From positions 1 through 36,334 of the forward strand of contig JBDNFP010000288.1 of NCBI GenBank assembly GCA_041689775.1: 36,334 bases of DNA, given 5' to 3'. The stretch is from JBDNFP01 sp041689775 (lineage in GTDB: Bacteria; Bacteroidota; Bacteroidia; Cytophagales; Spirosomataceae). Below the pieces are notes generated by a model. It saw only the letters and a program-made list of their open reading frames with translations, was not told where the DNA came from and searched no databases. The translations under genes were made by a program, and so were the position numbers. This document shows, one piece after another, positions 7,248 through 13,789 of the stretch. Every line of letters starts with the position of its first letter. Positions within the stretch are counted from its first letter, which is position 1.

Positions 7248-8741
7248 TTAGTTATTACGGGCTTTATTGTTTTTTAAACGAAGAAGCTCCAACTCCCAGT
7301 TCGCCGCCTCATCAAAGAACCCCGGCCCGAACTCATCGGATAAGCTACCATCTTCCAGGATTTCTATTTTCTTTACCTGCTTTTCCCCCACCGGAACCTT
7401 ACCCGGCTCATGGAAGTAGTAAATGACACTATCCTCAGGCTTGACAGTTTTGATGGCTGTTAAGTATTGGAGCTTCCGGATAAGGTACTCACTGTGGGTT
7501 TCGATGATGAATTGGATTTGAAAAGTATCAGCAGCATCAACCAAAATATCAGCGAGTATACTTTGGAATTTTGGATGTAAGTTAGACTCAGGTTCTTCCA
7601 AAATTAGGATAGTAGGCTCATGAGAAAAAAAATCTATGTCTGGTACATGTTTTTTTAAGGCTAATTCGGATATTCTGAATATTAAAGAGGCAATTTGGGT
7701 GTATCCAAAGCCATAATCTAAAAAAGACTTTCCATTTATATTAGGAAAATAAGTTTGTTTATCAATATCATATTCAACCTTAAAATCACCATCAATACCT
7801 AATAGTTTGGAGCACTTATTGATGAATCCTTGAAATTTCATTCTCTCCTTATTACCTTGATAAAGAGATTTTAAAGTAAATTTGAATGAAGAGTTATTTT
7901 CTTCGGTGTATACCCTTTTTTGCTCAGTAAGGTTATGGGATAAAATATTGAGATTTTCTAAATTTTCGTAAATCCGTGGAGAGTATAAATCTTGAAAGTT
8001 ATATTCTATTTTAATGTTTAGTTTTTCGCCCCAAATACTCTTAGAGTATGAAATTCCCAACTGTTTATAAATCCGATTACGTAATTCAATACTTTCATCA
8101 ATTTCAATATTATTTTCATGGAGCCATTTATCCAGTCGTACCCCTTTGGGATCACTTATTGATTTAGAGTAAAAGAGAGGAAAATTTATTCCAAGTGTAA
8201 GTATACCTCCCTCGGTTATATCATTAAATAACTCAACATCAAAATAAGTCTCTGTTCCATCTACTTTAAGCAAACAGTTATTATTGGTATCCCTTAGTTC
8301 TATGTGATTAATGGAATAGGCTTTATTGTCATCAATTTCGAAGCGTAAATAGTAGTAAAGTAGCTTTGGTATATACCGTTTAAAACGGGGAGTTATAAAT
8401 TTCGAAGTGTCGTTTTTAATTTTATTAGTCACAATATCCTCGCTATCCTTGATATATATGTAGTGTGGAAATACAAATGTTATAATCTGGCTATCAGAAT
8501 TACTACACCTTACATTCGCTGCACTATTCAAACCATGTAATTTATTATCAAATTCAAGGGTCTCTGATGGCAAATTCCCCTTCTCAAAATTATCCTTCAA
8601 CAACAGCAGCGCCTTATTCAAAGAACTCTTCCCTGAGCTATTGGGCCCGGTCAAGATAGTGATGGGTGCGAAGTCGAACCAAGTGTAGTCTTTAAAAACG
8701 CGAAAATTTTCGAGGCCGAAGCCTTTTAGGTGTGTTTGCAT
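7248..8741 (-). CDS. AAA ATPase of the OLD/RecF-like (AAA_15/AAA_21) type
   Basis: 497 residues. The N-terminus is typical: LKGFGLENFRVFKDYTW, then Walker A GPNSSGKSSL (residues 32-41). An ABC-like head returns near the end: ILILEEPESNLHPKFQ (Walker B and D-loop), then FIIETHSEYLIRKLQ, the His switch segment. The long middle is AT-rich and variable, as in OLD-family defence ATPases. The last residues FGPGFFDEAANWELELL resemble the DUF3696-type end. There is no TOPRIM domain, so nuclease or other effector activity must come from the adjacent 310-residue protein. It likely senses or hydrolyses ATP as a regulated oligomer. It lies 29 bases after the HepT gene. Confidence 0.88.
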   Translation of the reverse strand: MQTHLKGFGLENFRVFKDYTWFDFAPITILTGPNSSGKSSLNKALLLLKDNFEKGNLPSETLEFDNKLHGLNSAANVRCSNSDSQIITFVFPHYIYIKDSEDIVTNKIKNDTSKFITPRFKRYIPKLLYYYLRFEIDDNKAYSINHIELRDTNNNCLLKVDGTETYFDVELFNDITEGGILTLGINFPLFYSKSISDPKGVRLDKWLHENNIEIDESIELRNRIYKQLGISYSKSIWGEKLNIKIEYNFQDLYSPRIYENLENLNILSHNLTEQKRVYTEENNSSFKFTLKSLYQGNKERMKFQGFINKCSKLLGIDGDFKVEYDIDKQTYFPNINGKSFLDYGFGYTQIASLIFRISELALKKHVPDIDFFSHEPTILILEEPESNLHPKFQSILADILVDAADTFQIQFIIETHSEYLIRKLQYLTAIKTVKPEDSVIYYFHEPGKVPVGEKQVKKIEILEDGSLSDEFGPGFFDEAANWELELLRLKNNKARNN

Positions 8742-8770
8742 AAAATCTATTTAGTTACTCAAAAATATCA

Positions 8771-9214
8771 TTAAATGAATTCATCAAAATCGACGTGCCT
8801 GTAAAAAGTACTCTGACGGGCAGCCATTAATTCCTTAGTGTCAAACGTCCCTGCTGATAGCTCTAAGGAAAGCACTTCCGTCAATTGGGCTTTTATGAGC
8901 GGAACGTCGTTAGTCACTATATCGAATACCATTTCATAATCAATTCCGGTATAGTTATGGGCGATACGGTTTCTCAGGCCACGGATTTGTGGAAGCGGCA
9001 AATTGGCATACTTACTTTTGAGTTCGGAAGACAGTTTAAAGCTCTGCTCGCCAATATTCATAAGGAGTAACAGGCTTGCATTGAATTTGGCCTGATCGTC
9101 CTGGTTAAAAAAACTAGCAGCATCCCTGAAACCTTTGGCGTAAATCATGATTTTACCTAGCGATTCGAGCATGGTCAACAAGGGAAGTAGATCGCCTTTT
9201 TTACTGCCTGACAT
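8771..9214 (-). CDS. hepT: HEPN-domain toxin, HepT-like
   Basis: 147 residues, helical. The RNase signature of HepT proteins, R-x4-H-x-Y, is present as RNRIAHNY (Arg81, His86, Tyr88). HepT toxins cleave RNA and are silenced by MntA, which adds AMP to the tyrosine of that motif. Its start overlaps the end of the upstream MntA gene by 14 bases, so the two are coupled, antitoxin first. The C-terminal 40 residues after the HEPN core (MAARQSTFYRHVDFDEFI) are somewhat longer than in minimal HepT. Confidence 0.87.
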   Translation of the reverse strand: MSGSKKGDLLPLLTMLESLGKIMIYAKGFRDAASFFNQDDQAKFNASLLLLMNIGEQSFKLSSELKSKYANLPLPQIRGLRNRIAHNYTGIDYEMVFDIVTNDVPLIKAQLTEVLSLELSAGTFDTKELMAARQSTFYRHVDFDEFI

Positions 9215-9479
9215 ACTTCAAGTCCTTTTGAGCGCGGTAAAGAATGATTGGATCGTCAAATTTCTCTGGCACTAAGTCAACCTTCGTTTGCAGAATGGCC
9301 TGCAATCGGGCTTGTAATTGTTCGCGCAGCTTGTAGTGCATATCCTGCTCCAACAGAATGTCGATGTCATGGTATTTCTCCCCTCGGGCAAACGACCCGA
9401 ACAAGCCCAACCGTTCGATTCCGAATTCCTGAAAAATGTTTTCCCGTTGCAAAATGTCCTCTAATTCCTGAATTGTCAT
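9201..9479 (-). CDS. mntA: MntA-type nucleotidyltransferase antitoxin
   Basis: 92 residues. The signature GSFARG...DIDI has Gly28-Ser29 and Asp38/Asp40, followed by KVDLVPEKF. MntA proteins AMPylate the paired HEPN toxin. The start codon at 9479 lies one base from the end of a long tract shared with the 3' end of the RecD-like helicase, so this pair was joined to a helicase tail. The second nucleotidyltransferase at 15631 has the same upstream sequence but a different protein. Confidence 0.88.
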   Translation of the reverse strand: MTIQELEDILQRENIFQEFGIERLGLFGSFARGEKYHDIDILLEQDMHYKLREQLQARLQAILQTKVDLVPEKFDDPIILYRAQKDLKYVRQ

Positions 9480-9750
9480 AGCATTGCTCTTTTACCCAAA
9501 TATACACATTTTCACTTCTGCCACCAGTCGCTTTGCTCCCAACTCACCACATTCTCGCGGGCAGGGGTAATGGCCGTGTAGGCGTAGCGATACTCGTTGT
9601 CAGGAAACCACGGGTGAAGGACGACGTGGTTCCACTCACCATCTTGGGCGCGGTAGCCCGTGAGGCCGTGACCGTAGCGCAGGCGCATGGCATCCGGATC
9701 GTTGGCCGGGTACGGGTTGGCCTTATGGCCCCGATTCCTGGAAATGTCCG
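9480..9750 (-). repeat. Duplicated helicase 3' end, copy 2 (direct repeat of 15930..16205)
   Basis: By eye this tract is roughly 85-90 percent identical to 15930..16205, in the same orientation. It covers the last 80 or so codons of the helicase plus the untranslated 30 bases up to the next start codon. Similarity ends within a base or two of the start of the mntA-type gene on one side, and near a GAC codon (about 9748 / 16210) on the other. Confidence 0.85.
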
Positions 9751-9766
9751 GAAAATTTGGTTCCAT
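9512..9766 (-). pseudogene. C-terminal fragment of a RecD-like helicase (duplicated tail)
   Basis: An open frame from an ATG at 9766, one base after the ccbP stop, encodes about 84 residues. From NRGHKANPYPANDP onward it matches the end of the helicase at 15983: RLRYGHGLTGYRAQ, WFPDN and YAYTAIT. It ends VVSWEQSDWWQK, seven residues beyond the full gene, which stops at VVSWE because a CAA has become TAA there. It keeps only the last motifs of the UvrD-C-like domain, and TRARE is TPARE, so it cannot be an active helicase. The first dozen codons are not helicase and may be junction sequence. It is best read as a scar of duplication or recombination. Confidence 0.85.
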
Positions 9767-9768
9767 CG

Positions 9769-10119
9769 TCAATGACTTACCCAATAATCCCAAATCTGAA
9801 ACATACCCAACGTGTCTTCATCGGCGTCAATGTCGCTGAGTTGGGAGTATTTTACCGGGACGACGTAGCCGCCTAATTCCATTTTTAGCCGAAAATTATC
9901 GCCCTGAAACCCGTCCGAATCGCTGTGTAGGCCCACAATTGTGACGCGCTTAGCGTCGGTACCGCCGCCTTTTTTGGTGAGCGTTGCCGTGGCCTCGAAC
10001 GGGAAATTCAGGCGGTCATTCATGGTTTCGTACCAGCCCGAACTCATTTCGTATTCGTCGTAGCAGTCTACGACGATTTCGTAGTCGATGATGTGCTGGA
10101 TTTGGTCGGGGGTGAGCAT
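9769..10119 (-). CDS. CcbP-like small acidic protein (putative calcium-binding family)
   Basis: 116 residues, acidic. Features are a DYEIVVDCYDEYEMSSGW start, NFPFEATATL, a short basic loop, VTIVGLHSDSDGFQG, and a C-terminal VVPVKYSQLSDIDADEDT. The SSGWY...LNFPF layout matches small proteins annotated as calcium-binding CcbP-like, named after an Anabaena protein. I rely on memory of that pattern and cannot confirm it here. A decayed paralogue lies at 5906..6268. It follows higA by 13 bases and precedes the helicase tail. It is flanking-gene material of the cargo hotspot rather than obvious defence. Confidence 0.6.
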   Translation of the reverse strand: MLTPDQIQHIIDYEIVVDCYDEYEMSSGWYETMNDRLNFPFEATATLTKKGGGTDAKRVTIVGLHSDSDGFQGDNFRLKMELGGYVVPVKYSQLSDIDADEDTLGMFQIWDYWVSH

Positions 10120-10132
10120 GGGAGAGTTGCGA

Positions 10133-10483
10133 TTAGGCGGGTATTAAATACTGGATTGGTATGTTGAGTCCTTTACTCAGGCGTTGGATCATGGCTACGG
10201 TGAGTTCCTGCTTGCGGTTCAATACCTTGGAAACCTTGGTTTTGTCTCCAATATAAGGAATCAAATCCTGCTGCAAAAGATTTTCCTGCTCCATTTTATA
10301 ACGCAAAAAGGCAATCGGATCACCGGGCTGCATCGGAACATGCATCGCCTCGTAAGCTTCAACGAGCGTCACCAGCATATCCATTTCTTCGTTTTCGGCC
10401 TGGGTACGGGTCGAATTTCTCATCAATTCCCACACTCGACTCAGTGCTTTGTGGTGGTGCTTTTCGCTTTGAATGTTATCCAT
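10133..10483 (-). CDS. higA: HigA-type antitoxin with Xre helix-turn-helix, no HigB seen
   Basis: 116 residues from the ATG at 10483. The N-terminal half (MDMLVTLVEAYEAMH) and the C-terminal Xre domain (DPIAFLRYKMEQ, DLIPYIGDKTKVSKVLNRKQ, LTVAMIQRLSKGLNIP) are the standard HigA arrangement. HigA binds its operator and neutralises the mRNA interferase HigB, normally encoded just upstream. The upstream gene here is an unrelated 135-residue protein, so this antitoxin is orphaned or has a different partner. An in-frame ATG at 10510 (MLTSDQ...) is also possible; its first codons look like the ccbP start, hinting at an earlier recombination. Confidence 0.82.
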   Translation of the reverse strand: MDNIQSEKHHHKALSRVWELMRNSTRTQAENEEMDMLVTLVEAYEAMHVPMQPGDPIAFLRYKMEQENLLQQDLIPYIGDKTKVSKVLNRKQELTVAMIQRLSKGLNIPIQYLIPA

Positions 10484-10496
10484 TGTCGTTGATTGG

Positions 10497-10904
10497 TCAG
10501 AGGTGAGCATTGGGTAGATTATTGGTGTTCCAATCGCATTCTTTGCCAGTACAGAGGAAATAGACGATTTCGAAAAGTTCACTGATATGAATTTCCCATT
10601 CTTTATTTAGTTTACGCTGATCCTTATATTCTACTGCAAAATTTGGACTTGATGAATCTTTGCCATGAGTTAAATATAGTTTGTTACGAATTTTTTTATT
10701 CAAAAAGTCTAAATTTTTCATCAATTTAATATTAGGATTTATTTTCAATAAAATAAATCCTATCTGTAAATGTAATTTATCCTCATAGTCAACAGGCGTG
10801 TTTTCAAGAGCAGTATAAAGCGAGTATTGGCCTGTTGAAGTGTCATATTTTAAAAAACTTTTCTGAGTCCCATTAGTTAATATGTAATCATTTTTGATTT
10901 GCAC
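10497..10904 (-). CDS. Unknown 135-residue protein
   Basis: AT-rich and without recognised family. It has an N-terminal beta-rich part (KSFLKYDTSTGQYSLY), a lysine- and asparagine-rich middle and a helical end EWEIHISELFEIVYFLCTGK. Its last codons (NLPNAHL) overlap the ccbP-like start sequence at 10495-10512, so the end of the protein may be a junction artefact. It is the last gene of the AT-rich cassette, 27 bases behind the 95-residue gene, and overlaps the possible longer form of higA. Confidence 0.55.
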   Translation of the reverse strand: MQIKNDYILTNGTQKSFLKYDTSTGQYSLYTALENTPVDYEDKLHLQIGFILLKINPNIKLMKNLDFLNKKIRNKLYLTHGKDSSSPNFAVEYKDQRKLNKEWEIHISELFEIVYFLCTGKECDWNTNNLPNAHL

Positions 10905-10931
10905 ATTATCAGAAATAATTTTTAATTTATA

Positions 10932-11219
10932 TTAATAGTCTAAAAATATATCTGATTTATAGGTCCATCTAAAATGTTTTTTATAACTACTATTAAGGTA
11001 GGTGATAGGGGATTTAATCTTTTTGCCAACGTGATGTGAGTAAGTTTTTCCTTTGTGAAATAAAACTAATTCAGGTTGTGTCTTTTCATAATATGCCTCC
11101 TGTATCTCATTTAAGGTACTCCAAAGTGTCAAAAATGACAATTCCCACTTAGAATAGAAAAAAGTATTTTTGTCAAATTCTGTTTGTTCAAATGCTTTTT
11201 TTAGTAAGCCAAGAAACAT
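10932..11219 (-). CDS. Unknown 95-residue protein
   Basis: No family recognised. It has a helical N-terminus (MFLGLLKKAFEQTEFDKNT), an aromatic central stretch with several Trp, and a basic histidine-containing part (HKGKTYSHHVGKKIK). There is no signal peptide. It starts 18 bases after the receiver-domain gene, on the same strand and with the same low GC, so it belongs to the same cassette. It may be a fragment of a larger gene, but no continuation is seen in other frames. Confidence 0.5.
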   Translation of the reverse strand: MFLGLLKKAFEQTEFDKNTFFYSKWELSFLTLWSTLNEIQEAYYEKTQPELVLFHKGKTYSHHVGKKIKSPITYLNSSYKKHFRWTYKSDIFLDY

Positions 11220-11237
11220 TTTAAGCCGCTCATTGAT

Positions 11238-12497
11238 TCACTCTTTATTTTTTTGTCCAGATTTATTTTTGATAAAAGTACTATTTTCTATTTCATTTAT
11301 TTTTTTCCAATACTTTCTTAAAAGCGTTCCCTTTTTTAAGCAATTCTCAACGGTTTTATGAAAATTCTGAAAATTCTTAACAGAAAATTCCGGATCATTT
11401 GCAGTTTCGGGATGTTCTTTGACATAGTACCCGTCTGCTCCCGCTTCGTAGAGTTCATCCATGTTCCAAGCTTTGTTTGATGCTGTGAACATGATGACTG
11501 GAATTACTGGATTATTCTCTTTTATTTTTTTAAGTAAACGTATTCCTATTTCTCCATCTTGTAAGTAATAATCCAATATTATTAAATTATATGTGTCACA
11601 AGTAATATTTTTCAGATGACTTATTTCTAGTTTAGTACTAGAATTGATTACTACATTTCCTTTTTTAATAATATTTTTTATGAACAGCTTTTCTAAGCAT
11701 TCTGACCAACCTTTATCAAAGTTATCATCAATAAATAAAATATTTAAATCTCCTTCATGAAAGGGTTCGCAATTACTTGGGTTTAGCTCATTTTTAAGTC
11801 CAATGTTTGCGAGTAAATATTTGAAATATAGGGTCTTAGGGTGACTAAACTCTGACATATCTAGCTCGGCTATCTGCGCCATACGGAAGGCTCCCCACTG
11901 GTTTGCTATATCATGTCCTGACGTTGCACTATCAGTCACGACTATACGGCCCCCAATTTGGGAGTGGTACTGCTTTTTGATATTATCGGGTGTAGTATCA
12001 AAAATTTTATCTAGATAATTGATAACGGGTTCTCCTTTGCTAAACTCGTCCTCTTCGTTATCTTCGCTAGACTCCCAAGTTATTGATTCTGGATTGATAA
12101 TGCGTGTACCGTACGATGCTCGGATTATATGAGGTTCTGAGATTGAATACCTAAGTATATCTTCTATTTTGTTTTTTGATAAAATCAAAATAGGTAAATA
12201 TTTAATATTCTTGTTTGATAATCGGATATATGTTGCTAGTTCATAGGCGGAATGAAAGGTATCATTCTTAACTTCGTTTACCCCTGTAAGCCAATTACTC
12301 AATACTATGCCGTCTATATTTTCGTCAAGTCTCTCGATTCTATTTATGATTTCATCAAACTCAATATTTTCAATAATGTTATTACCTTTATTATTTGGAC
12401 CTATCACAGAGACTGATCTAAATTCAATAATATCTTTATAAGAATATAGTTCTGAAAAATCATGAAATGATTTATTCTGAATCAAAATTAGTTTCAT
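11238..12497 (-). CDS. Two-domain response-regulator-like protein (degenerate plus intact receiver)
   Basis: 419 residues. The C-terminal part is a complete receiver domain: acidic pocket Asp257-Asp258 (ILFIDDN), phospho-acceptor Asp309 (LIILDYYL), Thr338 (IMFTAS) and Lys360 (YYVKE). The N-terminal 140 residues have the same strand rhythm (IDGIVLSNWL, LPILILS, PHIIRASYG) but no acceptor Asp, so they look like a pseudo-receiver. The 140-250 linker is acidic, then holds GGRIVVTDSATSGHD and a helical AQIAELDMSEF stretch. No output domain of a known class and no histidine kinase are encoded nearby. It is the centre of an AT-rich gene set (10497-13306) and is probably phosphorylated by a kinase from elsewhere or by small phospho-donors. 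Confidence 0.8.
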   Translation of the reverse strand: MKLILIQNKSFHDFSELYSYKDIIEFRSVSVIGPNNKGNNIIENIEFDEIINRIERLDENIDGIVLSNWLTGVNEVKNDTFHSAYELATYIRLSNKNIKYLPILILSKNKIEDILRYSISEPHIIRASYGTRIINPESITWESSEDNEEDEFSKGEPVINYLDKIFDTTPDNIKKQYHSQIGGRIVVTDSATSGHDIANQWGAFRMAQIAELDMSEFSHPKTLYFKYLLANIGLKNELNPSNCEPFHEGDLNILFIDDNFDKGWSECLEKLFIKNIIKKGNVVINSSTKLEISHLKNITCDTYNLIILDYYLQDGEIGIRLLKKIKENNPVIPVIMFTASNKAWNMDELYEAGADGYYVKEHPETANDPEFSVKNFQNFHKTVENCLKKGTLLRKYWKKINEIENSTFIKNKSGQKNKE

Positions 12498-12506
12498 AAT
12501 AGTGAT

Positions 12507-12824
12507 TTAAATGATACGATCTTTTGTTTGTTCGACTACAATGTTAATGTCATTTAAATAATCAGAAGGTTCATAATAGCTTTTCTCTCGTAATTTATTT
12601 GTCGCCTTCATGATTTTTGCTGTTCTCCAGCCAGCTAACATACATAATCTCTGAAATCTGGAATCACCAATAAATCTCTTCCAATTCGATACTGGCTCAA
12701 ATATTGGCTTTTGATTATTAATCCTCTGGGATAAACTTACACTTTCTTTATAAAGATCTTTTTCAATTTCATTTTGAATAGCCATTGCTTCAAGTGAGAA
12801 GGCGTTGTTACCATCCTCTATCAA
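12507..12824 (-). CDS. Unknown helical 105-residue protein
   Basis: No family recognised. The sequence predicts almost all helix (EAMAIQNEIEKDLYKESVSL, RFQRLCMLAGWRTAKIMKAT), is charged and soluble, and ends nine bases before the receiver-domain gene, so the two are probably translated from one message. It may be an adaptor or an antitoxin-like partner of the response regulator. That is inference from position only. Confidence 0.55.
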   Translation of the reverse strand: MIEDGNNAFSLEAMAIQNEIEKDLYKESVSLSQRINNQKPIFEPVSNWKRFIGDSRFQRLCMLAGWRTAKIMKATNKLREKSYYEPSDYLNDINIVVEQTKDRII

Positions 12825-12895
12825 TTTGAAATAAGGGTTTTCAAAATTATATGCTATCAGTATCTTATGAAGGTGTCAAAATTGTTATATAAAAT

Positions 12896-13306
12896 TTATC
12901 TATTGTATGCAAAATGCTTGATTGAAGGTTCTTGAACATTGAATTCATCTAATCTCAAATGAATAGAACCACTGAATCTGATAAGCTTTGTGTCCTTATT
13001 TAGCTTTGTTCTGAATATTTTAATCTCTGCATCAGACATAATTGGGTTAGGGTCGTATGAATCAGGGTAGCTATTATGAATTACAATAAACTTTCTATCC
13101 TTTATCAAAGATTTAAACTCCTCAGAATTATAATCATTTGGAATTTTCCTTCTTACATCAGGCTCAAAAAAGAATTCAATCATATTAATCCCTCCGAACT
13201 GACTTAATCTTTCCTTCAAATTATTATACTGGTTTTCTGCTTTTTTCCTCCTCTCAGGGTTTGGATCAAATGGTTTTTCGTCTATAAATAAAATAGGCTT
13301 ATTCAT
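12896..13306 (-). CDS. Unknown 136-residue protein, possible degenerate receiver fold
   Basis: The start MNKPILFIDEKPFDPNPE resembles the first strand and acidic pocket of a receiver domain. Later strands KFIVIHNSYPD and KLIRFSGS sit where the acceptor and Ser/Thr strands would be, but the acceptor Asp is replaced (IHNS). It therefore looks like a pseudo-receiver, although the similarity is only of layout. It begins three bases after the stop of the 159-residue retron-linked gene, implying one operon, while its lower GC matches the genes that follow. Confidence 0.55.
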   Translation of the reverse strand: MNKPILFIDEKPFDPNPERRKKAENQYNNLKERLSQFGGINMIEFFFEPDVRRKIPNDYNSEEFKSLIKDRKFIVIHNSYPDSYDPNPIMSDAEIKIFRTKLNKDTKLIRFSGSIHLRLDEFNVQEPSIKHFAYNR

Positions 13307-13309
13307 ATT

Positions 13310-13789
13310 TTACGAATGATAAAAAGTTAATTTATGGGTAATCCCCTTATACCATGGGGCTTTATGGGCTTGGTTATCACCTGAGTTCAGAAATACGTGC
13401 TCCTGATTCTTTTCTTCGCTGTCCTGATACAGCACCGACCAATCAGCCAACGACCAAAGCCGCTGCTTCGTTTTTTGTAATCTAGGATGGTTAAATGCTG
13501 CTTTATTGGTTATGCATCCTTTTTCCAGATGCACGTAAATGACGGTAGCAAAAAACGGTTCTTGCTTCGTTCCTCGCTGGATTACTGCTGAGCGAAGCCA
13601 AAACTTTCGTTCGGCAGTAGGGGTACTGTATAAATCATTCTGTACGAGATCCTTCATTAACGAGCGCATAGCTTTCACTGCCTCCCAAGAATCAGTAAAG
13701 AATGAACAGTTAATGCCAAATTCTTCTTCATTTGGTAAGAAAATGCCACTTATATCAGCTGGTTCGGAAAAATTCTTCTTCTCAAACAT
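13310..13789 (-). CDS. Retron-linked accessory protein, family unknown
   Basis: 159 residues. Its start overlaps the end of the reverse-transcriptase gene by 8 bases, the arrangement seen between retron RTs and their dedicated effectors or accessory proteins. Visible segments are DSWEAVKAMRSLMKDL, KFWLRSAVIQRGTKQEPFFATVIYV and a polar C-terminus with KGITHKLTFYHS. No signal peptide, membrane helix or known toxin motif is seen. Its base composition is like the RT gene and unlike the AT-rich genes downstream. Confidence 0.65.
   Translation of the reverse strand: MFEKKNFSEPADISGIFLPNEEEFGINCSFFTDSWEAVKAMRSLMKDLVQNDLYSTPTAERKFWLRSAVIQRGTKQEPFFATVIYVHLEKGCITNKAAFNHPRLQKTKQRLWSLADWSVLYQDSEEKNQEHVFLNSGDNQAHKAPWYKGITHKLTFYHS

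Noticed and set aside
11238..13306. Calling the receiver cassette a Detocs system
   Set aside because: No histidine kinase and no effector domain matching Detocs are present; only the use of receiver domains is shared.
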